Below are positions 1 to 9,060 of a stretch of 64,000 bases of DNA, one piece after another. Source of the DNA: Acidaminococcus sp. (GTDB taxonomy: Bacteria > Bacillota > Negativicutes > Acidaminococcales > Acidaminococcaceae); assembly GCA_019416065.1 (NCBI GenBank), contig DXYB01000004.1:1-64000 (forward strand), given 5' to 3'. Numbering within the stretch: the stretch's first letter is position 1; each line of letters begins with the position of its first letter. The notes below the pieces were generated by a model that was not told the origin of the DNA, ran no database searches, and was given only the letters and a program-made list of their open reading frames with translations. Made by a program: the position numbers and the translations under genes.

Positions 1-50
1 CAGAAAAGGATGAATTTGGGGTCCTCCCCAACATTTGACAAAGAACCAAA

Positions 51-79
51 AAAGACGGTTCCCAAAGGAACCGTCTTTT
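51..79 (-). terminator. Intrinsic terminator of the first SLH porin gene
   Basis: A 12-bp perfect inverted repeat (AAAGACGGTTCC and its complement) with a 4-nt loop lies just downstream of the porin stop codon. On the minus strand it is followed by a T run. The A and T flanks also let it act on the plus strand. Bases 1-50 hold no gene that I can support. Confidence 0.85.
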
Positions 80-94
80 TATGTCGTTTTACAA

Positions 95-1387
95 TTAGAA
101 GGTTACAACCAGCTGAGACCACAGAGTCCGTTCGTGTTGATCGGATTCTTTGCCCTTCAGGTCGTAGTATTCAACCTGTGCAACCATATTCTTGGCCAGA
201 GCCAGGTTGCCACCGAACTGCCAGCCTTTGAAGCCGTCGCCGTCTTTCACGAAATCGCTGTAGTCACCGTTCATGGTGTGTTTCAGCGTAGTGGGAGCTC
301 CCTGATCATAGTATTTAGCAAACAGGCCCCAGCTGCCAGGTTTGCTGGCTTTAGCACCTTTGAAGTCTGCCCGTACTACAAAGCCGTCATCATCGCCGTT
401 TTTGTAGGTAGCATGTTCCAGGGTATCGTCGTCGCCTTTCAGGTACATAGCACCCAGGCTGAAATCACCCATCTTGTATTTAGCACCAACGGTCCAAATC
501 TTGGCATCGCCAGTCAGTCCACCTGCAACGCCATAAGCGCCCTGATCCAGATCATCAGCTTTGATGTAAGTAGCTTCCAGGTTCAGGTTGCCGATATCGC
601 CGCCCAGGGTTGCATACCAGAATTTATCAGCAACAGATCTGGTAGAACGATCTTCCGGATCATACTTCGCAACGCCATCAGTTTCGGAATCTTTGTCAGC
701 CAGTTTACCATAGGACCCCTTCAAATAGGCTTGGCCCATAGGAATGGTCACTTTAACTCCATCCAGACGGTTATCAAACACGTTGCCATCAGAAATTAGA
801 TCATCATACCGACCTGCACGAACGCCTACTACACCGATATTCCCTTCCAAGAATGCGCGCTGGAAGTTAGTGCTGCCATCACCGGATTCATTCTGGCCTT
901 TGAAGTATTGCTGGTTTTGCAGCATGGAAACATAATGCCAGTTGTCGTTAACTTCACCAGTGAACCACAGACGGGTACGGAGAGTGGATTTATCGCTCTT
1001 GCCAGCTTTGCCGCCGTCTTGATCCAAGTAGCTCAACCGAACGTTACCGGTAATTTTTACGTTATCGGCGTTCTTTTCCAGTTTGGCAACCCGTACGCCC
1101 AGGTTGTCCAGTTCGTCAGCAAATTCGCTGACCAGTTTGTCATCGGCACCGATAGCGCCTTTGGCCAGAGCCTTAGCAACAATCTGAGCCATTTCATAAC
1201 GGGTCATGGTCTTGTCGCCTTTGAAGGTGCCATCAGGATAACCGTCTACAACGCCTTCGGCAGCCAGTTTAGCAACGGCGCCATAAGCCCAGTGACCAGC
1301 AGGCAGATCAGAGAAGGGGTTAGCAGCAAAAGCGGTAGCGCTGACACCCAGAGCCATAGCCATGGCAAATACTAAAGATTTTTTCAT
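95..1387 (-). CDS. SLH-domain outer-membrane porin (first of a tandem pair)
   Basis: Predicted major outer-membrane porin of 430 residues. Residues 1-21 form a signal peptide ending AFA. Residues 23-80 are one S-layer-homology domain (FSDLPAGHWAYGAV, then DGYPDGTFKGDKTMTRYEMA), which in Negativicutes binds peptidoglycan-linked polymers. A short coiled coil follows (about 90-115), then a beta-rich barrel ending LWSQLVVTF, with the terminal phenylalanine expected of a BAM substrate. It is paralogous to the next gene; the first 120 residues are nearly identical and the barrels diverge. The start has an AAAGGAGG-type ribosome site. Family assignment is strong; transported solutes are unknown. Confidence 0.92.
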   Translation of the reverse strand: MKKSLVFAMAMALGVSATAFAANPFSDLPAGHWAYGAVAKLAAEGVVDGYPDGTFKGDKTMTRYEMAQIVAKALAKGAIGADDKLVSEFADELDNLGVRVAKLEKNADNVKITGNVRLSYLDQDGGKAGKSDKSTLRTRLWFTGEVNDNWHYVSMLQNQQYFKGQNESGDGSTNFQRAFLEGNIGVVGVRAGRYDDLISDGNVFDNRLDGVKVTIPMGQAYLKGSYGKLADKDSETDGVAKYDPEDRSTRSVADKFWYATLGGDIGNLNLEATYIKADDLDQGAYGVAGGLTGDAKIWTVGAKYKMGDFSLGAMYLKGDDDTLEHATYKNGDDDGFVVRADFKGAKASKPGSWGLFAKYYDQGAPTTLKHTMNGDYSDFVKDGDGFKGWQFGGNLALAKNMVAQVEYYDLKGKESDQHERTLWSQLVVTF

Positions 1388-1550
1388 GTGTATTCCTCCT
1401 TTGGAATCACGGATCGATGTTCCTTAAGGAAGTATGGCCGGGCCTGTACCGCGAGACACCTTGTTTCCTCTGGTCTGCCGGGCAATCCTTACTAAGTGAA
1501 CATCGAAAAAATTGGAATCCTCGGGAATCAAATTCCCTCGGTTGCCATAA

Positions 1551-1579
1551 AGTATAACAAAACATAAAAAAAAAGGCAA
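1551..1579 (-). promoter_or_regulatory. Sigma-70-type promoter of the first porin gene
   Basis: On the minus strand TTGCCT and TATACT are separated by 17 nt. Transcription from here would give an untranslated leader of roughly 155 nt before the porin ATG, long enough for RNA-level control, as is common for porin genes. Confidence 0.6.
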
Positions 1580-1681
1580 GTTCATGAAAAATTACGGTAC
1601 GAAAAGTTTGCAATTTTCCCGTCAGACTATATTATTTTTAACACTTTGTAACTTTTATATTATCTTTCTCCTCCATGATAC

Positions 1682-1717
1682 GCAAAAAAGACGGTTCCAC
1701 AGAACCGTCTTTTTTGC
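1682..1717 (-). terminator. Intrinsic terminator of the second SLH porin gene
   Basis: A 16-bp inverted repeat with a 4-nt loop and A/T flanks follows the stop codon of the second porin. Its core (AAAAGACGGTTC) is almost the same as the terminator of the first porin, so the terminator was duplicated with the gene. Confidence 0.85.
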
Positions 1718-1734
1718 TTGCAATGAATGTAAAG

Positions 1735-3057
1735 TTAGAAGGTAACAACCAGCTGAGACCACAAGGTCCGGGCTTTGTTGTCGGATTCTTTGCCTTTCAG
1801 GTCGTAGTACTGTACTTCGGCCACCATGTTCTTGGCCAGCGTTACGTTGCCGCCTACCTGATAGCCCTTGAACCCTTCCATGGGGAACAGGCTGTATTCG
1901 CCATTCATGGTGTGACGCAGATACGTAGCCGCGCTCTGGTCATAGTACTTGGCAAACAGGCCCCAGCTGCCAGGTTTGCTAGCCTGTGCACCTTTGTAGT
2001 CTAGACGAACTACATAGCCGTCATCATCGTACTTGCTGGAGTTTGCCATGCCGCCATCCGGATCTCCTTTCAGGTACATAGCACCCAAGGTCACATCGCC
2101 CATCTTGTATTTGGCGCCCACGGTCCAGATCTGGTTATCCGTGAAGGCATCAGAGATGGCATCCCCACTCTGGGTCGTAGTCCAACCGCTGGGGTTAAAG
2201 TTTTCATGGTTGACCTTGGTGTAGGTAGCTTCCAGGTTCAAATTGCCGATGTCGCCGCCCAATACGGCGTTGGCAAATTTATCCCCGATGGAGCCATCAT
2301 GGTCAGTAGAAAATACAGAGCCGTCATCTTTATCAGCCATCTTGCCGTAACGGCCAATCAAATAGGCCTGGCCCATAGGAATCCGAGCTTCTACGTAGTC
2401 GGCACGGTTATCGTTTACGTTGCCGTCTGCTAGGAACAGGTTGTCACGGCCGGCTTTCAGTCCCACCACGCCGATATTACCATCCAAGAAGGCACGCTGG
2501 AAGGTGGTATTGCCATCACCGGATTCGTTTTGGCCTTCAAAATACTGTTCGTTCTGCAGCATGGAGGTGTAATGCCAGTTATCATTCACTTCTCCGGTTA
2601 ACCACAGACGAGTACGCAGCGCAGACTTGGAATTGTCGTTTTTATCGCCGTCACGGTTCACCATACCATTCGTAGCACTGCCAGTGGTGTTCTTGTAGCT
2701 CATACGAACGTTACCGGTGATTTTTACGTTATCGGCGTTCTTTTCCAGTTTGGCAACCCGTACACCCAGATTGTCCAGTTCATCAGCAAATTCGCTGACC
2801 AGTTTATCATCGCTGCCGATAGCGCCTTTCGCCAGGGCCTTGGCAACGATTTGGGCCATTTCATACCGGGTCATAGTCTTGTCACCCTTGAAGGTGCCAT
2901 CCGGATAGCCGTCAATCACGCCTTCTGCCGCCAGTTTAGCAATGGCACCATAAGCCCAGTGGCCTTGAGGCACGTCGGAAAACGGGTTAGCAGCAAATGC
3001 GGTAGCGCTGACGCCCAGCGCCATAGCCATAGCAAATACTAGAGATTTTTTCATCAT
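1735..3057 (-). CDS. SLH-domain outer-membrane porin (second of a tandem pair)
   Basis: Porin of 440 residues with the same plan as its neighbour: signal peptide 1-22, SLH domain about 24-81, short coiled coil, then a barrel ending LWSQLVVTF. The SLH and coiled-coil segment is almost identical to the neighbouring porin, while surface-loop regions differ in sequence and length. Each copy has its own promoter and terminator, so they can be expressed independently. Loop divergence over a conserved frame suggests selection by phage, immune or solute pressure; that is inference. Confidence 0.92.
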   Translation of the reverse strand: MMKKSLVFAMAMALGVSATAFAANPFSDVPQGHWAYGAIAKLAAEGVIDGYPDGTFKGDKTMTRYEMAQIVAKALAKGAIGSDDKLVSEFADELDNLGVRVAKLEKNADNVKITGNVRMSYKNTTGSATNGMVNRDGDKNDNSKSALRTRLWLTGEVNDNWHYTSMLQNEQYFEGQNESGDGNTTFQRAFLDGNIGVVGLKAGRDNLFLADGNVNDNRADYVEARIPMGQAYLIGRYGKMADKDDGSVFSTDHDGSIGDKFANAVLGGDIGNLNLEATYTKVNHENFNPSGWTTTQSGDAISDAFTDNQIWTVGAKYKMGDVTLGAMYLKGDPDGGMANSSKYDDDGYVVRLDYKGAQASKPGSWGLFAKYYDQSAATYLRHTMNGEYSLFPMEGFKGYQVGGNVTLAKNMVAEVQYYDLKGKESDNKARTLWSQLVVTF

Positions 3058-3215
3058 CGTTCACTCCTTCGTGAAATTTCTTTCCCGGGGAGAAAACATT
3101 TACGAAGTCCATCCAGAACTTTCTGTGCGAGTGACCGTGTTTCCTCTACATATACATTCTGCAAGTCTTCCTCTGTGTTTCTACCGGGAGTTGGTGGAAC
3201 CTTTCCACACTTGCC

Positions 3216-3243
3216 AGTATAGCACGGCAATGATAAAAGTCAA
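3216..3243 (-). promoter_or_regulatory. Promoter of the second porin gene
   Basis: Minus-strand TTGACT and TATACT separated by 16 nt, about 160 nt upstream of the ATG. As for the first porin, the transcript would carry a long leader. Confidence 0.6.
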
Positions 3244-3334
3244 TTTAATCTCTGTGATTTTTAATTGACATAAAGGTGTCATGCTGCTTTACATATTGAC
3301 TACACAGTCATTTTAACAATTATTGGTCAAATTT

Positions 3335-3772
3335 TCACGAACTTTTCTCTTCTTTGCCACATACATAGCGGAACACTTGTACCGCTGCAGCCAGTCCATC
3401 CACAGGGGACGGTGGTTCCAATAAGGCAAGTGGCAACCACTTTTTCAAGCCCGTGGGTGGATGGAGTTTCCAATATAACTGTTTGGCTTCCTGGGTTGTA
3501 TTGTACTCATTCACCCTATGGAAAGGCAGCTGGGGAAAAATTTTCTCCAGCTGCTGCTGCATAGTCTGTGAAGTTGTCCCATCGCCCATGATGATGGCAG
3601 AAAGTTCCGTATCCCCCAGGAATTCTTGTAAGTGCGCCACAAACCCATCGGTAGGCAAAATGGTTTCTGTTAGGAGTTGTGGTTTTCCGTCTGTACAGAT
3701 ACGCACCAGGGCCACTCCAGTTTTATCCCGGCCAGGATCCACTCCCAAATAGCATTTCTCATTGGTGTTCAT
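3335..3772 (-). CDS. RuvC-fold resolvase-like protein (YqgF/pre-16S nuclease-like)
   Basis: Protein of 145 residues starting at the ATG at 3772, chosen because GGAAGGA lies 6 nt before it; a GTG 15 nt upstream is less likely. The N-terminus YLGVDPGRDKTGVALV is the first beta-strand of an RNase H/RuvC fold with the metal-binding aspartate. An IIMGDGTTS stretch and a C-terminal aspartate (SPVDGLAAAVQVF) match the usual order of acidic residues. The gene overlaps the upstream DUF3084 gene by 14 nt, so the two are translationally coupled. Relatives act on Holliday junctions or pre-16S rRNA; the substrate here is not known. Confidence 0.7.
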   Translation of the reverse strand: MNTNEKCYLGVDPGRDKTGVALVRICTDGKPQLLTETILPTDGFVAHLQEFLGDTELSAIIMGDGTTSQTMQQQLEKIFPQLPFHRVNEYNTTQEAKQLYWKLHPPTGLKKWLPLALLEPPSPVDGLAAAVQVFRYVCGKEEKSS

Positions 3773-5006
3773 AGTCGTTCCTTCCACGAGGCAGTATACG
3801 GGAGTCCAAGGTTTCCACGGTAAGATTCAGCAGCACTGGACCAGCCACGGTGATATTACCCCTGGCTTTGGCAGTGATCCGCACTTTGCCGCCCAGGTGG
3901 CGGATCTTTTCACTGGCTTCACTGAGCTCTGAGCTGGTGATGGCGCCCACATCGCCGGTAATGGGATTGGGCACCACGCCATCGGCCTGGGCCCGGCGAT
4001 TCACATCCCGCAAAAAGGCCATAAGGGCCAGATCGGACTCCCCGCTGTCCGGGTTCACACTGATAGCCTGATCCAAAATCGTCGTTCCATCATGGTATAC
4101 CACCCGGTCTTGAATCATTTCCAGGCGACTCACCACCACTTCGCCGCTTAAAATATTGCCGGCAGCACTGAGGCGTACATACTGGGCCCCTTTGGTCTTG
4201 GAAAGATTGACAGCCGCTTCTTCCACCGCTTCCCGGCTCAGCCAAATCACAGGGACCTTAGGGTCAATGTTGATACGGCTGGCCACCTGGGTATTGGCCC
4301 GGGATAAGAAAGTTTGCAATTCTTGCTGGGTAGAGTTTTTGTCAAGCCCTCCCTGCAACACACCGGCATAGAGAATTTCGCCGCTGCGGAAGGCCACATT
4401 GCCTTCCCGGATCGCAACCACATTTTCCCGCAATTTTTTCGCTGTGTCTTCCAAGCTCTTTACGTCTTTTTCAAGGGTAGCCTTGGAATTTTCTGCCTGC
4501 CGCACGGCGGCTTCTGCCTGGGCCAGGTGCGTATTGGCCTCATTATACCGGGCCTGCAGTGCCGAAAGATCACTCTGTGCCTCTTGCATCTGCGCTTGGG
4601 CCGCACGCATCTGGGCTTCTGCGGCCGCTTTTTGGGCCTGGGCTTCTTTATTTTGCTGCTCTGCTTCCTGAATCTGGGTATGCAAGGCCTCTATTTTGGC
4701 ATTTTGGGCAGAAAGTTCCTGGTCGGCTTTTTTACGGCTTTCCGTAAGGGTACGAATTTCCTGCTGGATTCGTTTCATACCAAAAAGGGCCGTGCGAACT
4801 TCCTTACTGGTCGCCATTAAAACACCCATGGTAAGGGTCGCTACCACAACGCCGCTCACAACGGTCATGAGCACGCTGGTATCATGGGGCCGCAGGCCAA
4901 ACAGACGGAGCCGTTTTTTTCCGATTTTGCTGCCCAGTTTGTCTCCCAGGTAGGCAATCACTCCACCGGTTATCGCCAGAACAACAAGTAATAGTACACC
5001 GGTCAT
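3759..5006 (-). CDS. DUF3084 membrane-anchored coiled-coil protein
   Basis: Protein of 415 residues. The ATG at 5006 is preferred because AAAGGAGG lies just ahead of it, within the codons of an upstream in-frame ATG. Two N-terminal hydrophobic segments (about 1-20 and 45-65) flank a basic loop; an Ala/Gln/Glu-rich coiled coil follows (about 75-185), then a globular C-terminal region with the LYAGVLQGG and NPITGDVG stretches typical of DUF3084. Function in this family is unknown; the topology suggests an envelope-associated scaffold. It is cotranscribed with the downstream RuvC-fold gene. Confidence 0.75.
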   Translation of the reverse strand: MTGVLLLVVLAITGGVIAYLGDKLGSKIGKKRLRLFGLRPHDTSVLMTVVSGVVVATLTMGVLMATSKEVRTALFGMKRIQQEIRTLTESRKKADQELSAQNAKIEALHTQIQEAEQQNKEAQAQKAAAEAQMRAAQAQMQEAQSDLSALQARYNEANTHLAQAEAAVRQAENSKATLEKDVKSLEDTAKKLRENVVAIREGNVAFRSGEILYAGVLQGGLDKNSTQQELQTFLSRANTQVASRINIDPKVPVIWLSREAVEEAAVNLSKTKGAQYVRLSAAGNILSGEVVVSRLEMIQDRVVYHDGTTILDQAISVNPDSGESDLALMAFLRDVNRRAQADGVVPNPITGDVGAITSSELSEASEKIRHLGGKVRITAKARGNITVAGPVLLNLTVETLDSRILPRGRNDYEHQ

Positions 5007-5190
5007 GGCCGCCCCTCCTTTTTTCACATTTTTTATGTAGTGCGTCTTAAAGCAGAGAGGTCTTAAATCGTTTAGGTCGCTCTGCTTGTAGTCTGTGTGG
5101 TGTTTTCAATTAATAATTGTAACATAGAACGTGCTTTTTTTGTAGGCATCCGCCGCACTGAAAAGTAAGACTTTTAGCCTGTTCTATATA

Positions 5191-5240
5191 AAAAAAGGCG
5201 ACTCCTGGAATAGAGGTTTTCTCTAGTCATAGGAGCCGCC
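5191..5240 (-). terminator. Terminator of the tetR-yfcC-pepD operon
   Basis: GGCGACTCCT and AGGAGCCGCC form a stem just past the pepD stop; on the minus strand a run of seven T follows. Confidence 0.8.
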
Positions 5241-5258
5241 TGGGAGGGGGCTAAGGGA

Positions 5259-6740
5259 TTAGTGAATTTTTTGCAGTAAGGCCTGCAGGAAAGCGTACAT
5301 CCGCAGCGTACTGCTGACGCTGAGACGTTCCTGGGGAGAATGAAGATCCCAGCAATTGGGCCCTAGGGAAATCGCATCTAGGGCAGGCCGTTTTTCTATC
5401 AAGCAGCCACATTCCAGCCCAGAATGCATAGGTGTCGCCGCCATGGGCGCCTTGAACATATCCTGATAGAGGGATTGCACCAATGGGATAAGCTTTGAAT
5501 CTGGGTTGTGGGGCCAACCGGGATAGGCTGCAAATTTTTCGCAGTTGCCGCCCACAATTTGGGCTAGCATCTGGATTTTTGCAAAGAGATACTCCGCCTT
5601 GGAACGGAAAGAAGTACGGATCTCATACACAAAGATAAAGCGATTTTCTTCCACCTCCAGCCGCACTTCTCCCAAGTTGTCCGAGCTTTGCACGATGCCG
5701 GGAACAGCAGCATTCATTTCCGAAATGCCATTAGGGGAAAGAGCCAACACCTTGAGGAAGTTATCCATGGTCTCTGGGGAAACGACTTTCCCAGTAGTCG
5801 GGGCTTCTGTCGTATCCACTGAAATTTTTAAGGTATTTGACACAGCTTTGTATTCCTGCCGCAGGGCATCTGCTACTTTACGGACGGTTTCCTGGAACTG
5901 TTCAGCCTGGGCCGCTGGCACCATGACCACCGCTTCCGCATCCCGAGGGATCGCCAGACGGAAGGTACCGCCCCGCACAGCGGCTAGACACAGGGGCATT
6001 TGCTCCCGGGCTGCCAGTAACAGCCTGGCAAGGAAAATGTTGGCATTGCCACGGCCCCGGTGAATATCTTCTCCAGAATGGCCGCCCATAAGGCCTGCTA
6101 CCTTTACATGAAAGAACGCGTTTTCTTTAGATGCGGCTTGCCATGCAACCGGTAGGTAAAAATTAACGCCAAACCCACCGCAGCTGCCCGTGACGGAATG
6201 TTGTTCTTCTGCATTGTCGATATTGATCAGATACTGGGCAGTAAAATCATCAGCACGTACATTCTGGGCCCCGCTCATGTCTTCTTCTTCTGCCGTAGTA
6301 AAAAGCACTTCCAGTGTAGGGTGCGGGAAAGAATCATCGTCCAAAAGGGCCATGATAAGGGCGACCCCAATGCAGTCATCCGCTCCTAACGTAGTTCGTC
6401 CTCCAGTGGAAAGGATATCCCCTGCCAGTTCCAAATGAATGGGGTCTTTTAGAAAATCATGCTCCACCCCATTGGCCTTTTGACAGACCATATCCAAATG
6501 GGCCTGCAGCATCACCGCCGGGCGATCTTCATAGCCGGGAGAAGCCGGTTTCCGCATAAAAACGTTATGCCAGGCATCCTGCCAGGTGAAAAAAGATTTT
6601 TCCTTCGCCCACTGGTACACAAAATCGCTGATTGCCTTTTCCTTAAAAGACGGATGGGGAATCTGGCAAAGCTGGGAAAAATAGTGAAATACCGGTTGCT
6701 GCAACAAGGCTTTCAGCGTCGAAAAACTCTCTTCCTGCAT
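5259..6740 (-). CDS. pepD: Aminoacyl-histidine dipeptidase (M20 family)
   Basis: Cytosolic dinuclear-zinc dipeptidase of 493 residues, the usual length of PepD, which cleaves Xaa-His and other dipeptides. Metal and catalytic motifs are in order: HLD (H81, D83), the bridging aspartate in GADD (D121), the catalytic EEE (about 151-153), the dimerization-lid motif GGHSGEDIHRGRGNAN, and the C-terminal MHSGLECG with the last metal-binding histidine. GGAGGTG precedes the ATG. It starts 17 nt after the YfcC-family carrier gene, suggesting that the carrier and PepD handle a peptide or its amino-acid products together. Confidence 0.92.
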   Translation of the reverse strand: MQEESFSTLKALLQQPVFHYFSQLCQIPHPSFKEKAISDFVYQWAKEKSFFTWQDAWHNVFMRKPASPGYEDRPAVMLQAHLDMVCQKANGVEHDFLKDPIHLELAGDILSTGGRTTLGADDCIGVALIMALLDDDSFPHPTLEVLFTTAEEEDMSGAQNVRADDFTAQYLINIDNAEEQHSVTGSCGGFGVNFYLPVAWQAASKENAFFHVKVAGLMGGHSGEDIHRGRGNANIFLARLLLAAREQMPLCLAAVRGGTFRLAIPRDAEAVVMVPAAQAEQFQETVRKVADALRQEYKAVSNTLKISVDTTEAPTTGKVVSPETMDNFLKVLALSPNGISEMNAAVPGIVQSSDNLGEVRLEVEENRFIFVYEIRTSFRSKAEYLFAKIQMLAQIVGGNCEKFAAYPGWPHNPDSKLIPLVQSLYQDMFKAPMAATPMHSGLECGCLIEKRPALDAISLGPNCWDLHSPQERLSVSSTLRMYAFLQALLQKIH

Positions 6741-6756
6741 AGGTCACACCTCCTAA

Positions 6757-8166
6757 TCAGAACGGACCATAATGAATCTGTACCGCAATCACCATAAAGG
6801 CCAGGGCCACAATACACCAAATTACAAATAAGGGAGCCAGCCAGCGGAACCATTTGCCAAAGGAAATGTGCGCCATGGCACAAGCAGCCACCACTTCCCC
6901 GCTAGTGGGTGCAAATACGTTGGTAAATGCATCCCCCATCTGGAACGCCAGCACCGCCGTCTGCCGGGTTACCCCGATGAGATCTGCGAGAGGGGCAAAT
7001 AGCGGCATGGTAATGGCGGCCTTGCCGCTGCCGGAGGGAACCAGCACATTGAACAAATCCTGGACGATAAACATCCCGCAAGCGCTAAGCGTGGGAGAAA
7101 GGCCGTTCAGCAAATTGGCCATGTAGTGGATGATGGTGTCCATGATATGAGCATTTTGCATGATAAGCACCGCTGCATTGCACATCCCGATAACCAGGTT
7201 GGCAAAGAGCATATTGCTGCACCCGGCCAGGAACGCATCGGCGATTTCGCTAGAGGACAAGCCGCCTACGATACCGGCCAGGATGCCGCACAATAGGAAC
7301 AATCCCGCCATTTCGTTAATATAAAAGTCAAATTTCAGCACACCGATAACTACAGCAGCGATGGTCGCCACAAAAAGAATCAGCACCAGTTTATGCCGCA
7401 GCGTGATAACCGGGGTCTCTGCCAGTTGCAAATGGCTGTTATAGAGTAAATCTTCTTCCCGTACGGTACTGAGCTCCGGATTTTTCCGTACCTTATTGGC
7501 ATACCACATCACATAAGGAATGGTCACCAAATTCATGACAATGAACAAAATCGCCCGTAGACCCATCCCGGAAAACATAGGCAGACCACAAATCCCCTGA
7601 GCCACGCCAATGGTAAATGGGTTGGTCATAGCGCCGGCATAGCCTACAGGCGCGGCACAAAACACAATGGCAATAGCCGTCAGGGAGTCAAAGCCCATGG
7701 CGACGGATACGCCGATAACAAGAGGCGTGAAGGCCAGCAGTTCCTCAAAACACCCCGCAAAAGCGGAAAGTAGACTGAAGAGAATCATGCAGACAGGAAT
7801 CATCAATAGTTCCCGCCCCTTCATTTTTTTAACTACGTTGGAAAGCCCCGCATTGACGGCTCCGGTAGCATCCATAATGGCAAACATACCACCAATGATA
7901 AATAAGAAAGAAATAATTTCGGTAGCATTTTGGAGCCCCAATGTCAGGGATTGGAACAGATAAAACGGACTAACGGGCTGCTGCTGAATAAAATGGAACG
8001 TGGAAGGGTCCACCACTTCCTTGTCAAGTACAGGATTCAGGACGCGAGTATATTCTCCTGCCGGCACAAGGTAAGAGGCTAAAAAGGCCAGAAACATGAT
8101 AATGCCCAGCAGTACCATAGGATTCAGCGCATGCAGCTTGAATCCACCTTTCTTTTCTTTCTCCAT
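6757..8166 (-). CDS. YfcC-family amino-acid or peptide membrane carrier
   Basis: Membrane protein of 469 residues with about a dozen hydrophobic segments. The N-terminus ALNPMVLLGIIMFLAFLASYLVPAGEY and the SAFAGCFEELLAFTPLVIGV and PSGSGKAAITMPLFAPLAD segments are typical of the YfcC/ArcD-like part of the DcuC superfamily. Some members exchange arginine and ornithine or carry dipeptides. Its place between a TetR regulator and PepD argues for a peptide or amino-acid substrate, but which one cannot be read from sequence. Confidence 0.85.
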   Translation of the reverse strand: MEKEKKGGFKLHALNPMVLLGIIMFLAFLASYLVPAGEYTRVLNPVLDKEVVDPSTFHFIQQQPVSPFYLFQSLTLGLQNATEIISFLFIIGGMFAIMDATGAVNAGLSNVVKKMKGRELLMIPVCMILFSLLSAFAGCFEELLAFTPLVIGVSVAMGFDSLTAIAIVFCAAPVGYAGAMTNPFTIGVAQGICGLPMFSGMGLRAILFIVMNLVTIPYVMWYANKVRKNPELSTVREEDLLYNSHLQLAETPVITLRHKLVLILFVATIAAVVIGVLKFDFYINEMAGLFLLCGILAGIVGGLSSSEIADAFLAGCSNMLFANLVIGMCNAAVLIMQNAHIMDTIIHYMANLLNGLSPTLSACGMFIVQDLFNVLVPSGSGKAAITMPLFAPLADLIGVTRQTAVLAFQMGDAFTNVFAPTSGEVVAACAMAHISFGKWFRWLAPLFVIWCIVALAFMVIAVQIHYGPF

Positions 8167-8172
8167 TTCGAA

Positions 8173-8907
8173 TCACTCCTTTGGGTTCGGTTCGGAGAAC
8201 AGCTCACCTCTTTTTTCTGTGCGGTCTGGGCGAGCAGTCTCCAGTACATAGTCGAAAATATGCAAAAATTCTTGCTCCAATTGCGGACGTTTAATGCGTT
8301 TTCCCAAAAGACACGCCTTATGGATGTAGCTGCCGTGTAGTGCCACAATAATTTCCAGGGTTTCCGCTGCGCGTTCAGGGGCCACAAAGCCATCTTGTAC
8401 CAGGTTTTCCATTACGACCTGGTCCCGTTCTACCAGCGTTCCCCGGATCACCATCTCCCGGATATCTTCCGGAAGCCCTTCCAGCTCCTCCGGGAATAAG
8501 TCCATGTAATAGGTCTGAATAACACGGGCCAGCTTAGCACTATACCGTCCAAAAAACATACTGAAAAAGATTTCCGGGAACTGAAACGCTCTCTGGTTAA
8601 AACAGCGATAAATCATGCGGTAGCGTTGCAGTGATGTCATGTCCGCTCCCAGCTTTTGGACCAAATCGAAAAGGTAATCCCGCAAAAAACAAATGGATCC
8701 AAATAATACCAACTCATCCAAATCCTGAAAATAATTATAGAGAGTTGCGCTGTTACAGCCGACCGCCGCAGCAATACGCCGGATTGTGACTCCGGGCAGT
8801 CCCTCTTCTTTCAGAATTTTTTCCGTAGCTTCCACGAAATATACCATATTTCGTTTCTGGCGCAGAGTTAGTTTTTTACGCGGCTTTCTTTTTCGCTGTT
8901 TTTCCAT
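8173..8907 (-). CDS. TetR-family transcriptional regulator
   Basis: Protein of 244 residues. A basic leader precedes a TetR helix-turn-helix at about 20-65 (FVEATEKILKEEGLPGVTIRR, then VGCNSATLYNYFQDLDELVLF). The C-terminal helical ligand domain is unlike any I can name. It is the first gene of the operon with the YfcC-family carrier and PepD (6-nt gap) and is divergent from the DMT transporter, so it likely represses itself, the operon and perhaps the transporter. The inducer is unknown. Confidence 0.88.
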   Translation of the reverse strand: MEKQRKRKPRKKLTLRQKRNMVYFVEATEKILKEEGLPGVTIRRIAAAVGCNSATLYNYFQDLDELVLFGSICFLRDYLFDLVQKLGADMTSLQRYRMIYRCFNQRAFQFPEIFFSMFFGRYSAKLARVIQTYYMDLFPEELEGLPEDIREMVIRGTLVERDQVVMENLVQDGFVAPERAAETLEIIVALHGSYIHKACLLGKRIKRPQLEQEFLHIFDYVLETARPDRTEKRGELFSEPNPKE

Positions 8908-8956
8908 GTCGATACCACCTCCTGTTCACCATCCTGCATTCTTAGCAGAAAATCAA

Positions 8957-8985
8957 TTGACATTTTAGGGCGCCGCTTTTATAAT
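8957..8985 (+). promoter_or_regulatory. Consensus promoter of the DMT transporter gene
   Basis: TTGACA and TATAAT with a 17-nt spacer, a full-consensus sigma-70 site, about 75 nt upstream of the transporter ATG. Confidence 0.85.
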
Positions 8986-8997
8986 AAAGCTAATTTC

Positions 8998-9009
8998 TAA
9001 TCATGATTA
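8998..9009. promoter_or_regulatory. Candidate TetR operator
   Basis: A perfect 12-bp palindrome TAATCATGATTA lies at the expected transcript start of the transporter and between the two divergent genes. Position and symmetry fit an operator for the adjacent TetR protein; this is inference. Confidence 0.45.
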
Positions 9010-9060
9010 TATTTTAACTGTGATTACTCGTCAAGTAGTTTTTTGAAAGGAAACTTTATC

